From assembly GCF_000743715.1 (NCBI RefSeq), contig NZ_JQEY01000009.1, positions 81,024 to 114,895 of the forward strand: a DNA stretch of 33,872 bases, read 5' to 3'. Numbering within the stretch: position 1 is the first letter of the stretch; each line of letters opens with the position of its first letter. Positions 25,685 to 33,419 of this stretch are shown in pieces. The translations under genes were made by a program, and so were the position numbers. The stretch is from Palleronia rufa (lineage in GTDB: Bacteria; Pseudomonadota; Alphaproteobacteria; Rhodobacterales; Rhodobacteraceae). The notes below the pieces were generated by a model, which saw only the letters and a list, made by a program, of their open reading frames with translations, had not been told where the DNA came from and did no database searches.

Positions 25685-26689
25685 ATGACCATGACCGACG
25701 CGGCCCCGACCCGACAGGCCGACCGGACCGCCACGCAGCCGCAGATCGTCCATTACGGCGAGCTGATTCCCTGCAAGACCGCCTTCATCGACGCCCATAC
25801 GCCGGGATCGAACCAGAAGGAGAACTTCACCATCATCGGCGGCGGCGTCTCCGAGTCGCCCGATCAGCATGTCCACATCACCGACCGGGTCGGCTTCAAC
25901 ATCGGCGCCGCCGGGCAGCCGCCCAACTGCCGCAACTCGCTCCATTCGCACCGAACCGCCGAAGTGTTCTACGTCCTCAAGGGCCGCTGGCGGTTCTTCT
26001 GGGGCCGTTGGGGCGACGCGGGCGACGTGGTGCTCGAAGAGGGCGACATCTTCGACATCCCGACCGGCATCTTCCGCGGCTTCGAGAATGTCGGCACGGA
26101 CTACGGGATGATCATGGCGATCCTCGGCGGCGACGATGCCGGCGGCGGCGTGATCTGGGCGCCGCAGGTGATCGAGGACGCCAAGGATCACGGCCTGGTT
26201 CTGGCCGAGTCCGGCAAGCTCTACGATACCAAGGCGGGGCAGTCGCTGCCCGAGGGCGTCAAGCCGATGCCGGTGCTGACCGACGAGGAGCTGAAGGCCT
26301 TTCCCGAGCCGACGCCGATGGAAGTCGTGGGCGGCTACGTCCGGCGCTACGCCGACATGATGGCCCTGGCCGGTGCCGGGGCGCCGGTGAAGGTCATCGG
26401 CGAAACCGGCCTGATCCGCGACCGGCCCGGCTTCGAGGTCGAGTTCCTGCGCGGCGGCACGGAGCCCGAGGAGGCCTATGCGCTCGACAGGAACGAGGTG
26501 CTGATGGTCGTCCGCGGCCATTGGCGCGTGGACTGGGACGGCGGCGGCGCGATCCTTGCGCCCGGCGACACCTGTCTGGTGCCGCAAGGTCTGCGTCACA
26601 GCCTTGCGCCGTCGATGAGCGGCGAGGCGAGCCTTTATCGGGTGACGAACACCGACGATCCCGCCGGCGCCACCTGGTCCGCGGCATGA
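25685..26689 (+). CDS. Double-cupin protein, 334 aa
   Basis: A bicupin related to dioxygenase or isomerase cupins. Cupin 1 has HxHx3E (H87, H89, E93 in LHSHRTAEVFYVLKGRWRFF), but the position of the usual last His reads GIFRGFENVG, with no His. Cupin 2 lacks the HxH pair (AYALDRNEVLMVVRGHWRVD) but keeps the terminal His, H305 (PQGLRHSL). Each metal site is thus incomplete by family rules. It could bind metal with fewer ligands or be an isomerase or binding protein. The 58-nt gap before it is the longest in the second half of the operon; AAGGATCTGG precedes the ATG. It overlaps the MetE-like gene by 4 nt. Confidence 0.85.
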   Translation: MTMTDAAPTRQADRTATQPQIVHYGELIPCKTAFIDAHTPGSNQKENFTIIGGGVSESPDQHVHITDRVGFNIGAAGQPPNCRNSLHSHRTAEVFYVLKGRWRFFWGRWGDAGDVVLEEGDIFDIPTGIFRGFENVGTDYGMIMAILGGDDAGGGVIWAPQVIEDAKDHGLVLAESGKLYDTKAGQSLPEGVKPMPVLTDEELKAFPEPTPMEVVGGYVRRYADMMALAGAGAPVKVIGETGLIRDRPGFEVEFLRGGTEPEEAYALDRNEVLMVVRGHWRVDWDGGGAILAPGDTCLVPQGLRHSLAPSMSGEASLYRVTNTDDPAGATWSAA

Positions 26690-27813
26690 GTCGGATCGCG
26701 GTCACGCATGTGGGCTCTCTGCCGCGCTCGCAGGAGGTGGTGGATTTCCTCTTCGCCCGCGAGCGCGGCGCGCCCCATGACGCGGCGGCGTTCGACGACG
26801 CGATGGCGCGCGCGGTCTCCGAGACCGTGCGCCGGCAGGTCGAGGCGGGCGTCGACTGCGTATCGGACGGCGAGACCTCCAAGATCAGCTACGCGACCTA
26901 CGTCAAGGACCGCTACACAGGCTTCGGGGGCGACAGCCCGCGCAACGCGCCCGCCGACCTGAAGCGGTTCCCGAGCTTCCTGGAGCGTCTGGCCAGCTCC
27001 GGCGGCACGCCGCAATACGCCCGCCCGATGTGCGTGGGCGAGGTGCGCCCCAAGGAGAACGGCGAGCTTGAAAAGGACATCGCGAACCTGCGCGCCGCGA
27101 TGGCGACGCACGGCGCGCGCGAAGGGTTCATGAACGCGGCCTCCCCGGGCGTCATCTCGCTGTTCCTGCAGAACGCCCATTACCCGAGCCGCGACGCCTA
27201 TCTCGGCGCGCTCGCCGACGCGATGGCGGCGGAATACCGGGCCATCGTGGATGCCGGCCTGTTGCTGCAGCTCGATTGCCCGGATCTTGCGCTGGCGCGC
27301 CACATGCTGTTCGCCGACCTCTCCGACGACGAGTTCGTGCGCATCGCCGGCGGCCATGTCGACGCCCTGAGGCATGCGCTGTCCGGCATCGACCCGGCGC
27401 GGGTCCGCGTCCACATCTGCTGGGGCAATTACGAAGGGCCCCATGTCTGCGACATCGACATGGACAAGGTGTTCGCCACGCTCATGTCGGTTCCCGCCCG
27501 CTATATCCTGTTCGAGAGCTCCAACCCCCGCCACGCCCACGAATGGGAAGTGTTCCGCGACAGGCGCTCCGAGATCCCCGACGACAAGGTGCTGGTCCCC
27601 GGCTGCGTCGACACCACGACGAACTTCGTCGAGCATCCGAGGCTCGTGGCCCAGCGGATCGGCCGGTTTGCCGACATCGTCGGGCCGGACCGCGTCATGG
27701 CCGGGTCGGATTGCGGCTTCGGAACCTTCGCGGGCTTCGGCGCCGTGGATCCGGACATCGCCTATGCCAAGCTTTCCGCATTGTCGGACGGCGCGGCCCT
27801 GGTCGGCCGATGA
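26686..27813 (+). CDS. MetE C-terminal-like zinc protein (cobalamin-independent methionine synthase superfamily), 375 aa
   Basis: A TIM-barrel protein of the MetE/UROD superfamily. It begins VTHVGSLPRSQEVVDFLFAR, the family opening with the VGSxPR signature. The zinc-thiolate ligands are conserved as H243-x-C245 (VHICWGNYEGPH) and C343 (AGSDCGFGTF). The length fits single-domain members such as epoxyalkane:coenzyme M transferase and the uncharacterised MetE-like proteins, not the 750-residue MetE. The known chemistry of the fold is alkyl transfer to a zinc-activated thiol. With no homocysteine-methylation context here, it may process a methylated or thiol-linked intermediate. It overlaps both neighbours by 4 nt. 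Confidence 0.88.
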   Translation: MSRIAVTHVGSLPRSQEVVDFLFARERGAPHDAAAFDDAMARAVSETVRRQVEAGVDCVSDGETSKISYATYVKDRYTGFGGDSPRNAPADLKRFPSFLERLASSGGTPQYARPMCVGEVRPKENGELEKDIANLRAAMATHGAREGFMNAASPGVISLFLQNAHYPSRDAYLGALADAMAAEYRAIVDAGLLLQLDCPDLALARHMLFADLSDDEFVRIAGGHVDALRHALSGIDPARVRVHICWGNYEGPHVCDIDMDKVFATLMSVPARYILFESSNPRHAHEWEVFRDRRSEIPDDKVLVPGCVDTTTNFVEHPRLVAQRIGRFADIVGPDRVMAGSDCGFGTFAGFGAVDPDIAYAKLSALSDGAALVGR

Positions 27814-28496
27814 CGCCGCTCGTCCTTCTGCCCGGAATGATGTGCGACGCGCGGCTCTTCGCGCCGCAGACCGCCGCCCTGTCCGGGACCCGCGCCGTCC
27901 AACACGCGCCGCTGTCCGGGCACGACAGGGTTGAGTCCCTGGCGGCGGACGTGCTGGCCAACGCCCCGCCGCTCTTCGCGCTCGCCGGGCTGTCCATGGG
28001 CGGGATCGTGGCGATGGAGATCGTCCGGCAGGCGCCGGACCGGGTTGCGCGGCTGGCGCTGCTCGACACCAATCCCCTGGCCGAGGCCGCCGAGGTCAAG
28101 GCGCGCCGCGTCCCGCAGATCGAGGCGGCGCGATCCGGCGGGCTCGCGCAGGTCATGCGCCAGGAGATGAAACCCCGGTACTTGGCCGCGCCGGACGAAG
28201 ACCTGCTCGATCTCTGCCTGGAGATGGCGCTGTCGCTGGGCCCGGAGGTCTTCGAACGGCAATCCCGCGCGCTCGCCGACCGGCCGGATCAATGCGCCAC
28301 GCTGCGCGCCTATGACGGCCCGACGCTGCTGCTCTGCGGACGCCATGACGCGCTTTGCCCCGTGGAGCGGCACGAACTGATGCACGAGCTGATGCCGCGG
28401 GCAAGGCTGGTGATCGTCGAGGACGCGGGCCACCTGCCGGTGCTCGAACGGCCCGATGCGGTCAATGCGGCTTTGAAACGATGGCTGGAGGAATGA
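27810..28496 (+). CDS. Alpha/beta hydrolase, 228 aa
   Basis: Cytoplasmic hydrolase with a complete triad: nucleophile S62 in GLSMGG, D180 in GRHDALCP and H208 in DAGHLPVLE. The oxyanion loop is LLPGMMCDARLF at the N-terminus. The cap is small. Relatives act on esters, lactones, enol-lactones or C-C bonds of diketones. The operon context suggests hydrolysis of a ring or ester intermediate before the RraA-like step. It overlaps its neighbours by 4 nt on each side. Confidence 0.93.
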   Translation: MTPLVLLPGMMCDARLFAPQTAALSGTRAVQHAPLSGHDRVESLAADVLANAPPLFALAGLSMGGIVAMEIVRQAPDRVARLALLDTNPLAEAAEVKARRVPQIEAARSGGLAQVMRQEMKPRYLAAPDEDLLDLCLEMALSLGPEVFERQSRALADRPDQCATLRAYDGPTLLLCGRHDALCPVERHELMHELMPRARLVIVEDAGHLPVLERPDAVNAALKRWLEE

Positions 28497-29191
28497 TGGA
28501 CAGCGCACTTCTGGACCTTCTCGGACGGGTCGACACGCCGACCGTCTGCAACGCGATCGAGGTGGTCGAGGCCCGGCGCGGGTTCGACCGCTTCACCCGC
28601 GGCACGATGGTCGCCTCAGACCCCGGCGCGTCCGCTATGGTGGGCTATGCGCGCACCGCACGACTGGCTGCCCGACACCCGCCCGAGGAAGCGGCGGAGG
28701 TCATCCGCGAGCGCCGGATGGCCTATTACCGCTACATGGCCGAGGCGCCCGCGCCGGCAATCGCCGTGATCGAGGATCTGGACTGGCCGGACTGCATCGG
28801 CGCCTATTGGGGCGAGATCAACACCGCCGTGCACAGGGGGTTCGGCCTCGCGGGCGTGGTGACCAACGGCGTGGTGCGCGACCTCGGCGATCTGCCGGAC
28901 CGCTTTCCCGTGCTGGCCGGATCGGTGGGCCCCAGCCACGGCTTCGTCCATGTGCGAGAGATCGACTGTCCCGTCACCGTCATGGGCCTGACCGTGTCGC
29001 CCGGCGACCTGGTCCACGCCGATCGACACGGCGCCGTGGTGATCCCGGCCGAGGTCGTGCCGGGCCTGGCGGACGGCATCGCCCGGCTGCTGGAGACCGA
29101 GCGGATCGTTCTCGACGCGGCACGCGCGCCCGGCTTCGACTTCACCAGTTTCGAGGCCGCGTGGACACGGTTCGAAAAGGCGCGCACATGA
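28493..29191 (+). CDS. RraA / HMG-aldolase-family protein, 232 aa
   Basis: Member of the RraA-like fold that includes 4-hydroxy-4-methyl-2-oxoglutarate (HMG) aldolase and oxaloacetate decarboxylase. The start at 28493 has GGAGGA directly before it; ATG 28496 is equally plausible. The active-site segment is GLAGVVTNGVVRDLGDLP: the conserved R129-D130 pair is kept, but the position usually Asp (DGxxRD) is N125. The usual outcome of this fold is a class II retro-aldol cleavage or decarboxylation giving pyruvate, which would make a sensible last step. Its length is normal for the aldolase group and longer than E. coli RraA (about 160). It is not the RNase E inhibitor by context. Confidence 0.88.
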   Translation: MMDSALLDLLGRVDTPTVCNAIEVVEARRGFDRFTRGTMVASDPGASAMVGYARTARLAARHPPEEAAEVIRERRMAYYRYMAEAPAPAIAVIEDLDWPDCIGAYWGEINTAVHRGFGLAGVVTNGVVRDLGDLPDRFPVLAGSVGPSHGFVHVREIDCPVTVMGLTVSPGDLVHADRHGAVVIPAEVVPGLADGIARLLETERIVLDAARAPGFDFTSFEAAWTRFEKART

Positions 29192-29216
29192 GCCCCGTTT
29201 CCGCCACCGAGCCGGG

Positions 29217-30245
29217 ATGGCGCCCGGCGTGACGGCGGACCTCCAGGATGCGAAACGGGTGGTCCGCGAGTTCTACGCCGCGATCGACGGTGCCGAAGAC
29301 ACGGCCCTTGCACCGTCGATGGAACGCCATTGCGCGCCCGACCTGCTCTGGCGCGGCTGTCATCCGTTCGGCGAGCTCCGCGGCCCCCACCTCGTCGCCG
29401 AACGGTTCTGGAGGCCGCTGAAGGCGTCGCTGCGCCCAATGCGGCGCAGGCTCGACCTGTTCTTCGCGGGCCGCAACGAGATCGACGGATTCGCGTCGGT
29501 CTGGGTCGCCTCGATGGGCCACCTGATGGGACTCTTCGACGCGGTCTGGCTCGGCATCCCGCCCACGGGCAGGGTCGCGATGCTGCGCTACGCCGCCTTC
29601 CACCGGGTCGCGAACGGCAGGATCGCGGAGACGGCGATGATCTTCGACGTCCCGCACCTGATGATGCAGGCCGGGCTCCGCCCGTTTCCGCCCTCGACCG
29701 CCGCCGAGCTGGTACAGCCGGGCCCGATGACCCACGAGGGGCTGATGTTCGGCCCCCAGGACGCCGCCGAGGGAGATCGCACCCTCGCCGCGATCGACTT
29801 CATGGTGGGCGATGTCGCGACCTGGAAGGACCCCGGGCAGATGTCGCTCACCGACGAACTGCGGTGCTCATGGACCGAGGACATGATCTGGTGGGGGCCC
29901 GGCGGAATCGGCGCAACCTACACGATCGAACGCTACGCGGCGCAGCACAGCGGCCCGTTTCGCGCCGCCTTTGCGGACCGCCGGTTCAACGGTCATCTCT
30001 GCCGCATGGCCGAAGGCCGGTTCGGCGGGTTCTTCGGCTGGCCGAACCTGACGCTGACACCGACGGGCGGGTTCATGGGCATGCCGGCCACCGGCCGCGC
30101 CGGCGACATGCGTGTGGTCGACATGTACCGGCGCGAGGGCGACAAGCTGGCGGAGAACTGGGTGTTCATCGATCTGCTGCACTTCTGGGACCAGCAGGGG
30201 CTGGATGTTCTGGAACGGATGACAGAATTGAGCGCCGGCCGATAA
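29217..30245 (+). CDS. SnoaL-like (NTF2-fold) protein 4, tandem domains, 342 aa
   Basis: Last gene of the operon. Domain 1 (about 8-150) includes CAPDLLWRGCHPFGELRGPH and IPPTGRVAMLRYAAF, ending DVPHLMMQAGLRPFPPS. Domain 2 (about 195-335) includes DMIWWGPGGIGATYTIERYA, the string GFFGWPNLTLTPTGGFMGMP and AENWVFIDLLHFW. It is paralogous along its whole length to the protein at 21832. I chose ATG 29217; a GTG at 29229 is an alternative. It starts 25 nt after the RraA-like stop. The 3' end lies just before IS relics and no clear terminator follows. The reaction is unknown. Confidence 0.86.
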   Translation: MAPGVTADLQDAKRVVREFYAAIDGAEDTALAPSMERHCAPDLLWRGCHPFGELRGPHLVAERFWRPLKASLRPMRRRLDLFFAGRNEIDGFASVWVASMGHLMGLFDAVWLGIPPTGRVAMLRYAAFHRVANGRIAETAMIFDVPHLMMQAGLRPFPPSTAAELVQPGPMTHEGLMFGPQDAAEGDRTLAAIDFMVGDVATWKDPGQMSLTDELRCSWTEDMIWWGPGGIGATYTIERYAAQHSGPFRAAFADRRFNGHLCRMAEGRFGGFFGWPNLTLTPTGGFMGMPATGRAGDMRVVDMYRREGDKLAENWVFIDLLHFWDQQGLDVLERMTELSAGR

Positions 30246-30278
30246 AGTCGGCTTCGAGAGTCCCCGGATGTCACCGAA

Positions 30279-30293
30279 GATCGAAATTCGATC
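30279..30293. repeat. Perfect 7-1-7 palindrome after the operon
   Basis: GATCGAA-A-TTCGATC. No T-run follows, so it is not a typical terminator. It could be a protein site or chance. Confidence 0.3.
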
Positions 30294-30426
30294 GCATGTT
30301 GCCGTTCCATAGAAAGCGTTCTCCGTCTACAGATCTCAGGGTCGGGAGCATCGAGCGGATCGCTCCGCGCTAAATGAGGTTCTTCGCATCTTGCCGATTG
30401 ACCTGAGACCCGACGTCCCTCCGGCC

Positions 30427-30642
30427 TTACGCGAAGTCCGCCGGTCGATGTTCGGCGCTACGCGGCACGTATTGCCGGGCCGTTCCTTGCCCCGAACTCG
30501 GCCGACGGAATGTTCCAAAGCTCCCGCTTTTGTTTTTCTGACGGGCGTCGGTGAGCGGCGCGAACAGCGTCTCGTTGAGCAGCGCGTCGCGGAACCGGCC
30601 GCGAGAGCGTCCGATCGTCTGTGTATGAGCAATCCGGTCCAT
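30427..30642 (-). pseudogene. IS3-family transposase OrfB C-terminal relic
   Basis: A minus-strand frame of 71 codons contains RSRGRFRDALLNETLFAPLT followed by DARQK. This matches the conserved C-terminal region of IS3-family transposases (usual form ESFNGRxRDELLNETLFxSLxHAR), next to the last Glu of the DDE triad. The rest of the catalytic core and the usual YNxxRPHSxLG motif are missing or scrambled. It abuts the IS5 relic, so one element probably inserted into or replaced part of the other. Confidence 0.7.
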
Positions 30643-30649
30643 GCTTCAC

Positions 30650-30865
30650 CGGACGCATGAATGACGATCTCCTGCGCAGGTGGGGCAGCGCCTGGATGGT
30701 GGCATCGCTAGAGGTCTGCTGGCCGCCATGGCTGGCTTTGGTCGTAGGATTCCAGTTCATCTACAGGTCAAACCGGTCGGATCGTTGACGAGCCCCTGCG
30801 TTTGAGCGCCGCACTGTCGGCCTGCCAGGTTCTGGTCCTGCAGGTCGGGAGTGCGGTCTGCTCAT
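30650..30865 (-). pseudogene. Decayed IS5-type transposase N-terminus, relative of the copy at 1-401
   Basis: From an ATG at 30865 (MSRP) the minus strand gives, in shifted frames, TCRTRTWQADSAALKRRGSS followed by TIR, then RFDL, a stop, MNWNPTTKASHGGQQTSSDA and TIQALP. These align one after another with the 1-401 protein (SYKTKNWPAYNEALKQRGSL, WFDPDMVWVPPPTGKRGRQP, LYSDAAIQTCLT). A frameshift and a stop show it is dead. The upstream DNA also matches, including the terminal palindrome at the same spacing. Homology ends near 30650, beside the IS3 relic. Confidence 0.78.
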
Positions 30866-30884
30866 GCCTCCCAGCTGCCACACG

Positions 30885-30903
30885 GGAGTCGCGAGATGAC
30901 TCC
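30885..30903. repeat. Terminal palindrome of the IS5 relic
   Basis: GGAGTCGCGAGATGACTCC, 6-bp arms. It sits 19 nt before the relic's ATG, the same distance as in the 421-439 copy. The core CGAGATGA is identical in both. Confidence 0.6.
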
Positions 30904-31010
30904 TGGATGGAATTCGTGCAACGGAGCCCGTCCGGATAGCCGCGACGCGGCCCGCTTGCATCGCCCCGATCCGCAGGCCATGTTCCGGCGCGAGCGGCAA
31001 GGAGCGCAGA

Positions 31011-31886
31011 ATGAAGATCCAGACAGTCGGCATCATCGGGGCGGGCCAGATGGGCAGCGGCATCGCCCATGTCTGCGCGCTGGCCGGCTACGACGTGCTT
31101 CTGACCGACGTCAGCGAAGACGCATTGACAGCCGCGCAGGAGACGATCCGCGGGAACATGGATCGCCAGGTCTCCCGGGAAAAGATCACCGAGGCCGATC
31201 GGGACGCGGCCCTGGAGCGGATCGGACGAACCGCCACACTGACCGACCTGGGCAAGAGCGATCTGGTGATCGAGGCCGCGACAGAACGAGAGGCGGTCAA
31301 GGACGCGATCTTCAAGGAACTGGTCCCCGCGCTCAAACCCGATACGATCCTGACGACCAACACCTCCTCGATCTCCATTACGCGGCTGGCCTCCAAGACG
31401 GACAGGCCGGAAAAGTTCATGGGCTTCCATTTCATGAACCCCGTCCCGATCATGAGCCTGGTCGAACTGATCCGCGGCATCGCCACCGACGAAGAGACCT
31501 TCGACGCCTGCATGGGGGTGGTCCAAAGGCTCGACAAGACCGCGGCCACGGCAGAGGATTTTCCCGCCTTCATCGTCAATCGCATCCTGATGCCGATGAT
31601 CAACGAAGCGATCTACGTGCTCTATGAGGGTGTCGGAAATGTCAGCTCCATCGACAAGGCGATGCGGCTGGGCGCCAACCACCCCATGGGGCCGCTCGGT
31701 CTGGCGGATTTCATCGGGCTCGACACCTGCCTTGCGATCATGAACGTGCTGCACGACGGGCTGGCCGACACGAAGTACCGCCCCTGCCCGCTGCTGACAA
31801 AATATGTCGAGGCGGGATGGCTGGGCCGCAAGACCGGGCGCGGTTTTTACGACTACCGCGGGGAAGAGCCCGTCCCGACCCGGTGA
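31011..31886 (+). CDS. hbd: 3-hydroxybutyryl-CoA dehydrogenase, 291 aa
   Basis: It interconverts (S)-3-hydroxybutyryl-CoA and acetoacetyl-CoA with NAD(P). The N-terminal Rossmann motif is [15 protein letters not shown]. The catalytic His is H140 in [18 protein letters not shown], and the TNTSSISIT and [12 protein letters not shown] motifs are typical. Length is standard for the single-domain enzyme. AAGGAGCG lies just before the start. In many Rhodobacterales this gene follows the electron-transfer flavoprotein genes etfB-etfA. Here IS relics lie upstream instead, and no etf genes are visible. Its stop codon directly abuts that of the convergent DedA gene. Confidence 0.96.
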   Translation: MKIQTVGIIGAGQMGSGIAHVCALAGYDVLLTDVSEDALTAAQETIRGNMDRQVSREKITEADRDAALERIGRTATLTDLGKSDLVIEAATEREAVKDAIFKELVPALKPDTILTTNTSSISITRLASKTDRPEKFMGFHFMNPVPIMSLVELIRGIATDEETFDACMGVVQRLDKTAATAEDFPAFIVNRILMPMINEAIYVLYEGVGNVSSIDKAMRLGANHPMGPLGLADFIGLDTCLAIMNVLHDGLADTKYRPCPLLTKYVEAGWLGRKTGRGFYDYRGEEPVPTR

Positions 31887-32507
31887 TCAAGGGTCCGGCG
31901 CCGGTTCCGGCACACGCCGCCGATAGGTCGCGACCCGCCAGATGTACACGCCGACGATACCCACAACCACGGCGGTCGAAATAGGGTTAAGCCAGACCTG
32001 CACCTTTTCGTACTGGCTGTTCAATAGATAGCCGGCCCCCGTGAGGATCAGGTTCCATCCCAAGGTCCCTGCGGTGCTATAGGCCAGGAACCGGCCCAGA
32101 GGCATCGGAACCAGTCCCGCGGGAACCGAAATGAACGTCCGCACCGTGGGAACCAGACGCCCGAAGAACACCGCCGCGCCGCCGTGGCGGTCGAACCAGT
32201 CCTCTGCGGTGTTGAATTCGTCCGGGCTGACGGTCAGCCAGCGTCCGTGCCGGGCCGCAAGCCTGCGGATGCGACGGGCGCCGATCTTCAGCCCGATCCA
32301 GTACCAGATCAACGCCCCGGCCACCGCGCCGACGGTGCCGGCGATCAGAACGCCGACCAGCGTCATGTCGCCCCGTGCCGCATTGAAACCAGCAAGGGGC
32401 ATGATCAGTTCGGACGGGATCGGCGGAAACACGTTCTCGGCGAACATCAGAAAGGCGATGCCCAGATATCCCATCTGATCCACAATGCCTGAAATCCAGT
32501 CGAACAT
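31887..32507 (-). CDS. DedA-family (VTT-domain) membrane protein, 206 aa
   Basis: An inner-membrane protein with several hydrophobic helices and the VTT/SNARE-associated domain. The DedA signatures are present: ENVFPPIPSELIMPLAGF near residues 24-41 with the essential Glu, and GRLVPTVRTFISVPAGLVPM near 118-137 with the conserved Arg pair. DedA proteins are thought to act as lipid scramblases or flippases, for example undecaprenyl phosphate recycling, and in envelope homeostasis. AGGAGGGG stands before the ATG. The gene is convergent with hbd, with no spacer between the stop codons. An unannotated gap follows upstream. Confidence 0.93.
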   Translation of the reverse strand: MFDWISGIVDQMGYLGIAFLMFAENVFPPIPSELIMPLAGFNAARGDMTLVGVLIAGTVGAVAGALIWYWIGLKIGARRIRRLAARHGRWLTVSPDEFNTAEDWFDRHGGAAVFFGRLVPTVRTFISVPAGLVPMPLGRFLAYSTAGTLGWNLILTGAGYLLNSQYEKVQVWLNPISTAVVVGIVGVYIWRVATYRRRVPEPAPDP

Positions 32508-33090
32508 GCGCCCCTCCTCTTTGAGCGATCAACTTGGGGGGGAGGTCTTCGTTCCCAGGTCAAGCACCGCCGCACAGTTGGACCGCGCCGGCGCGACGCG
32601 AAAGAGCCGGATCAAGCGGCACACCCGTGCGAGTCGCACCGTTCGGCCGAGTGTGCGCGACGTTTCCGGTCCTATCAAACTCCGATGCGGTGCGGAACGC
32701 TACCGCACCGCCTGCCAAGACGTTGAATCGCCATCCCACGCGGCGGGCAGGCCGCCGACCCATTCGGCCGGAAAGCTCAATGGAACGGGACTCCATCATG
32801 GTGCCGCGAAAACCGGGACAGTGGGCAGCGCGAGGACTGCAATGATAGTTTTCCCCGACGCGGCCAAGGTCACGGCTAACCGACGGCCGACATCTGATGC
32901 GGTCCCAAGCCCAGTCGGATCCGAGGCGTGCGCGCCGCAGCGCCCCACTGCATCCAGTTCGGCCTGCGGATGCGGGCCGGAGGGATGGACCGGACGTCCA
33001 TGTTCGGGGCGCAGCGCGGCTTCGGAGGGCTGGCCTGGCAGGTGAGCGTCAGGCCACGGCATTTGACGGCGCCCTTGCCGGTTAGACCTT
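32508..33090. other. Long gene-free stretch
   Basis: Overlapping open frames exist on both strands, but none shows family motifs or a good ribosome site. I see no RNA gene or repeat. It probably holds degraded mobile-element DNA, because the minus-strand frame ending at 32796 is continuous with the IS1182-type relic to its right. Confidence 0.4.
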
Positions 33091-33372
33091 AGTTCGGGTG
33101 AACTCCGGCTGGACTCACTTGCGGCACCGAAGGCAGCTTCGTCCAGCGTCTCAAGATACCCGCAGAGCGCGGGGCGCATAGGTCGGGTCGATGACCGAAA
33201 CAATCCATTCCTGCTTTGCTGTCGACTTCTTCTTGCTAGCATCCGCTTCGATCAGTCCGGCGTCGACGGCCATGGCGCTGGCCGCTGACCAGACCTTTGA
33301 GAAGGTAGAGTAATCGGGGATCCGATCAGTCAGATCGAGCCGGCAGAGATGGAGTAGGCGAGCGGGTCCGCG
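33091..33372 (-). pseudogene. IS1182-type transposase relic
   Basis: The minus strand reads LCRLDLTDRIPDYSTFSKV, then with a gap AMAVDAGLIEADASKKKSTA followed by KQEWIVSVIDPTYAPRALR. After a one-base shift it continues as YLETLDEAAFGAASE. These are successive blocks of IS1182-family transposases, in which the VDAxLIxADAS block holds the first catalytic Asp. Between the SK and MAVD blocks about 25-30 family residues are missing, and everything after the GAASE block is scrambled. It is an inactive fragment. The IS110 gene begins 48 nt away on the other strand. Confidence 0.78.
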
Positions 33373-33419
33373 CAGACCATCATCAGTTCCATCTATTTTG
33401 AAAACCCGGAGAAAAGGCT

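Noticed and set aside
12407..30245. Assigning the operon to dihydroxypropanesulfonate degradation
   Set aside because: Only the HpsN-like and TRAP parts fit; suyAB, sulfite handling and the hpsO/hpsP pair are not present.
30279..30293. Operon terminator at the 7-1-7 palindrome
   Set aside because: The loop is one base, too short to form a hairpin, and no T-run follows.
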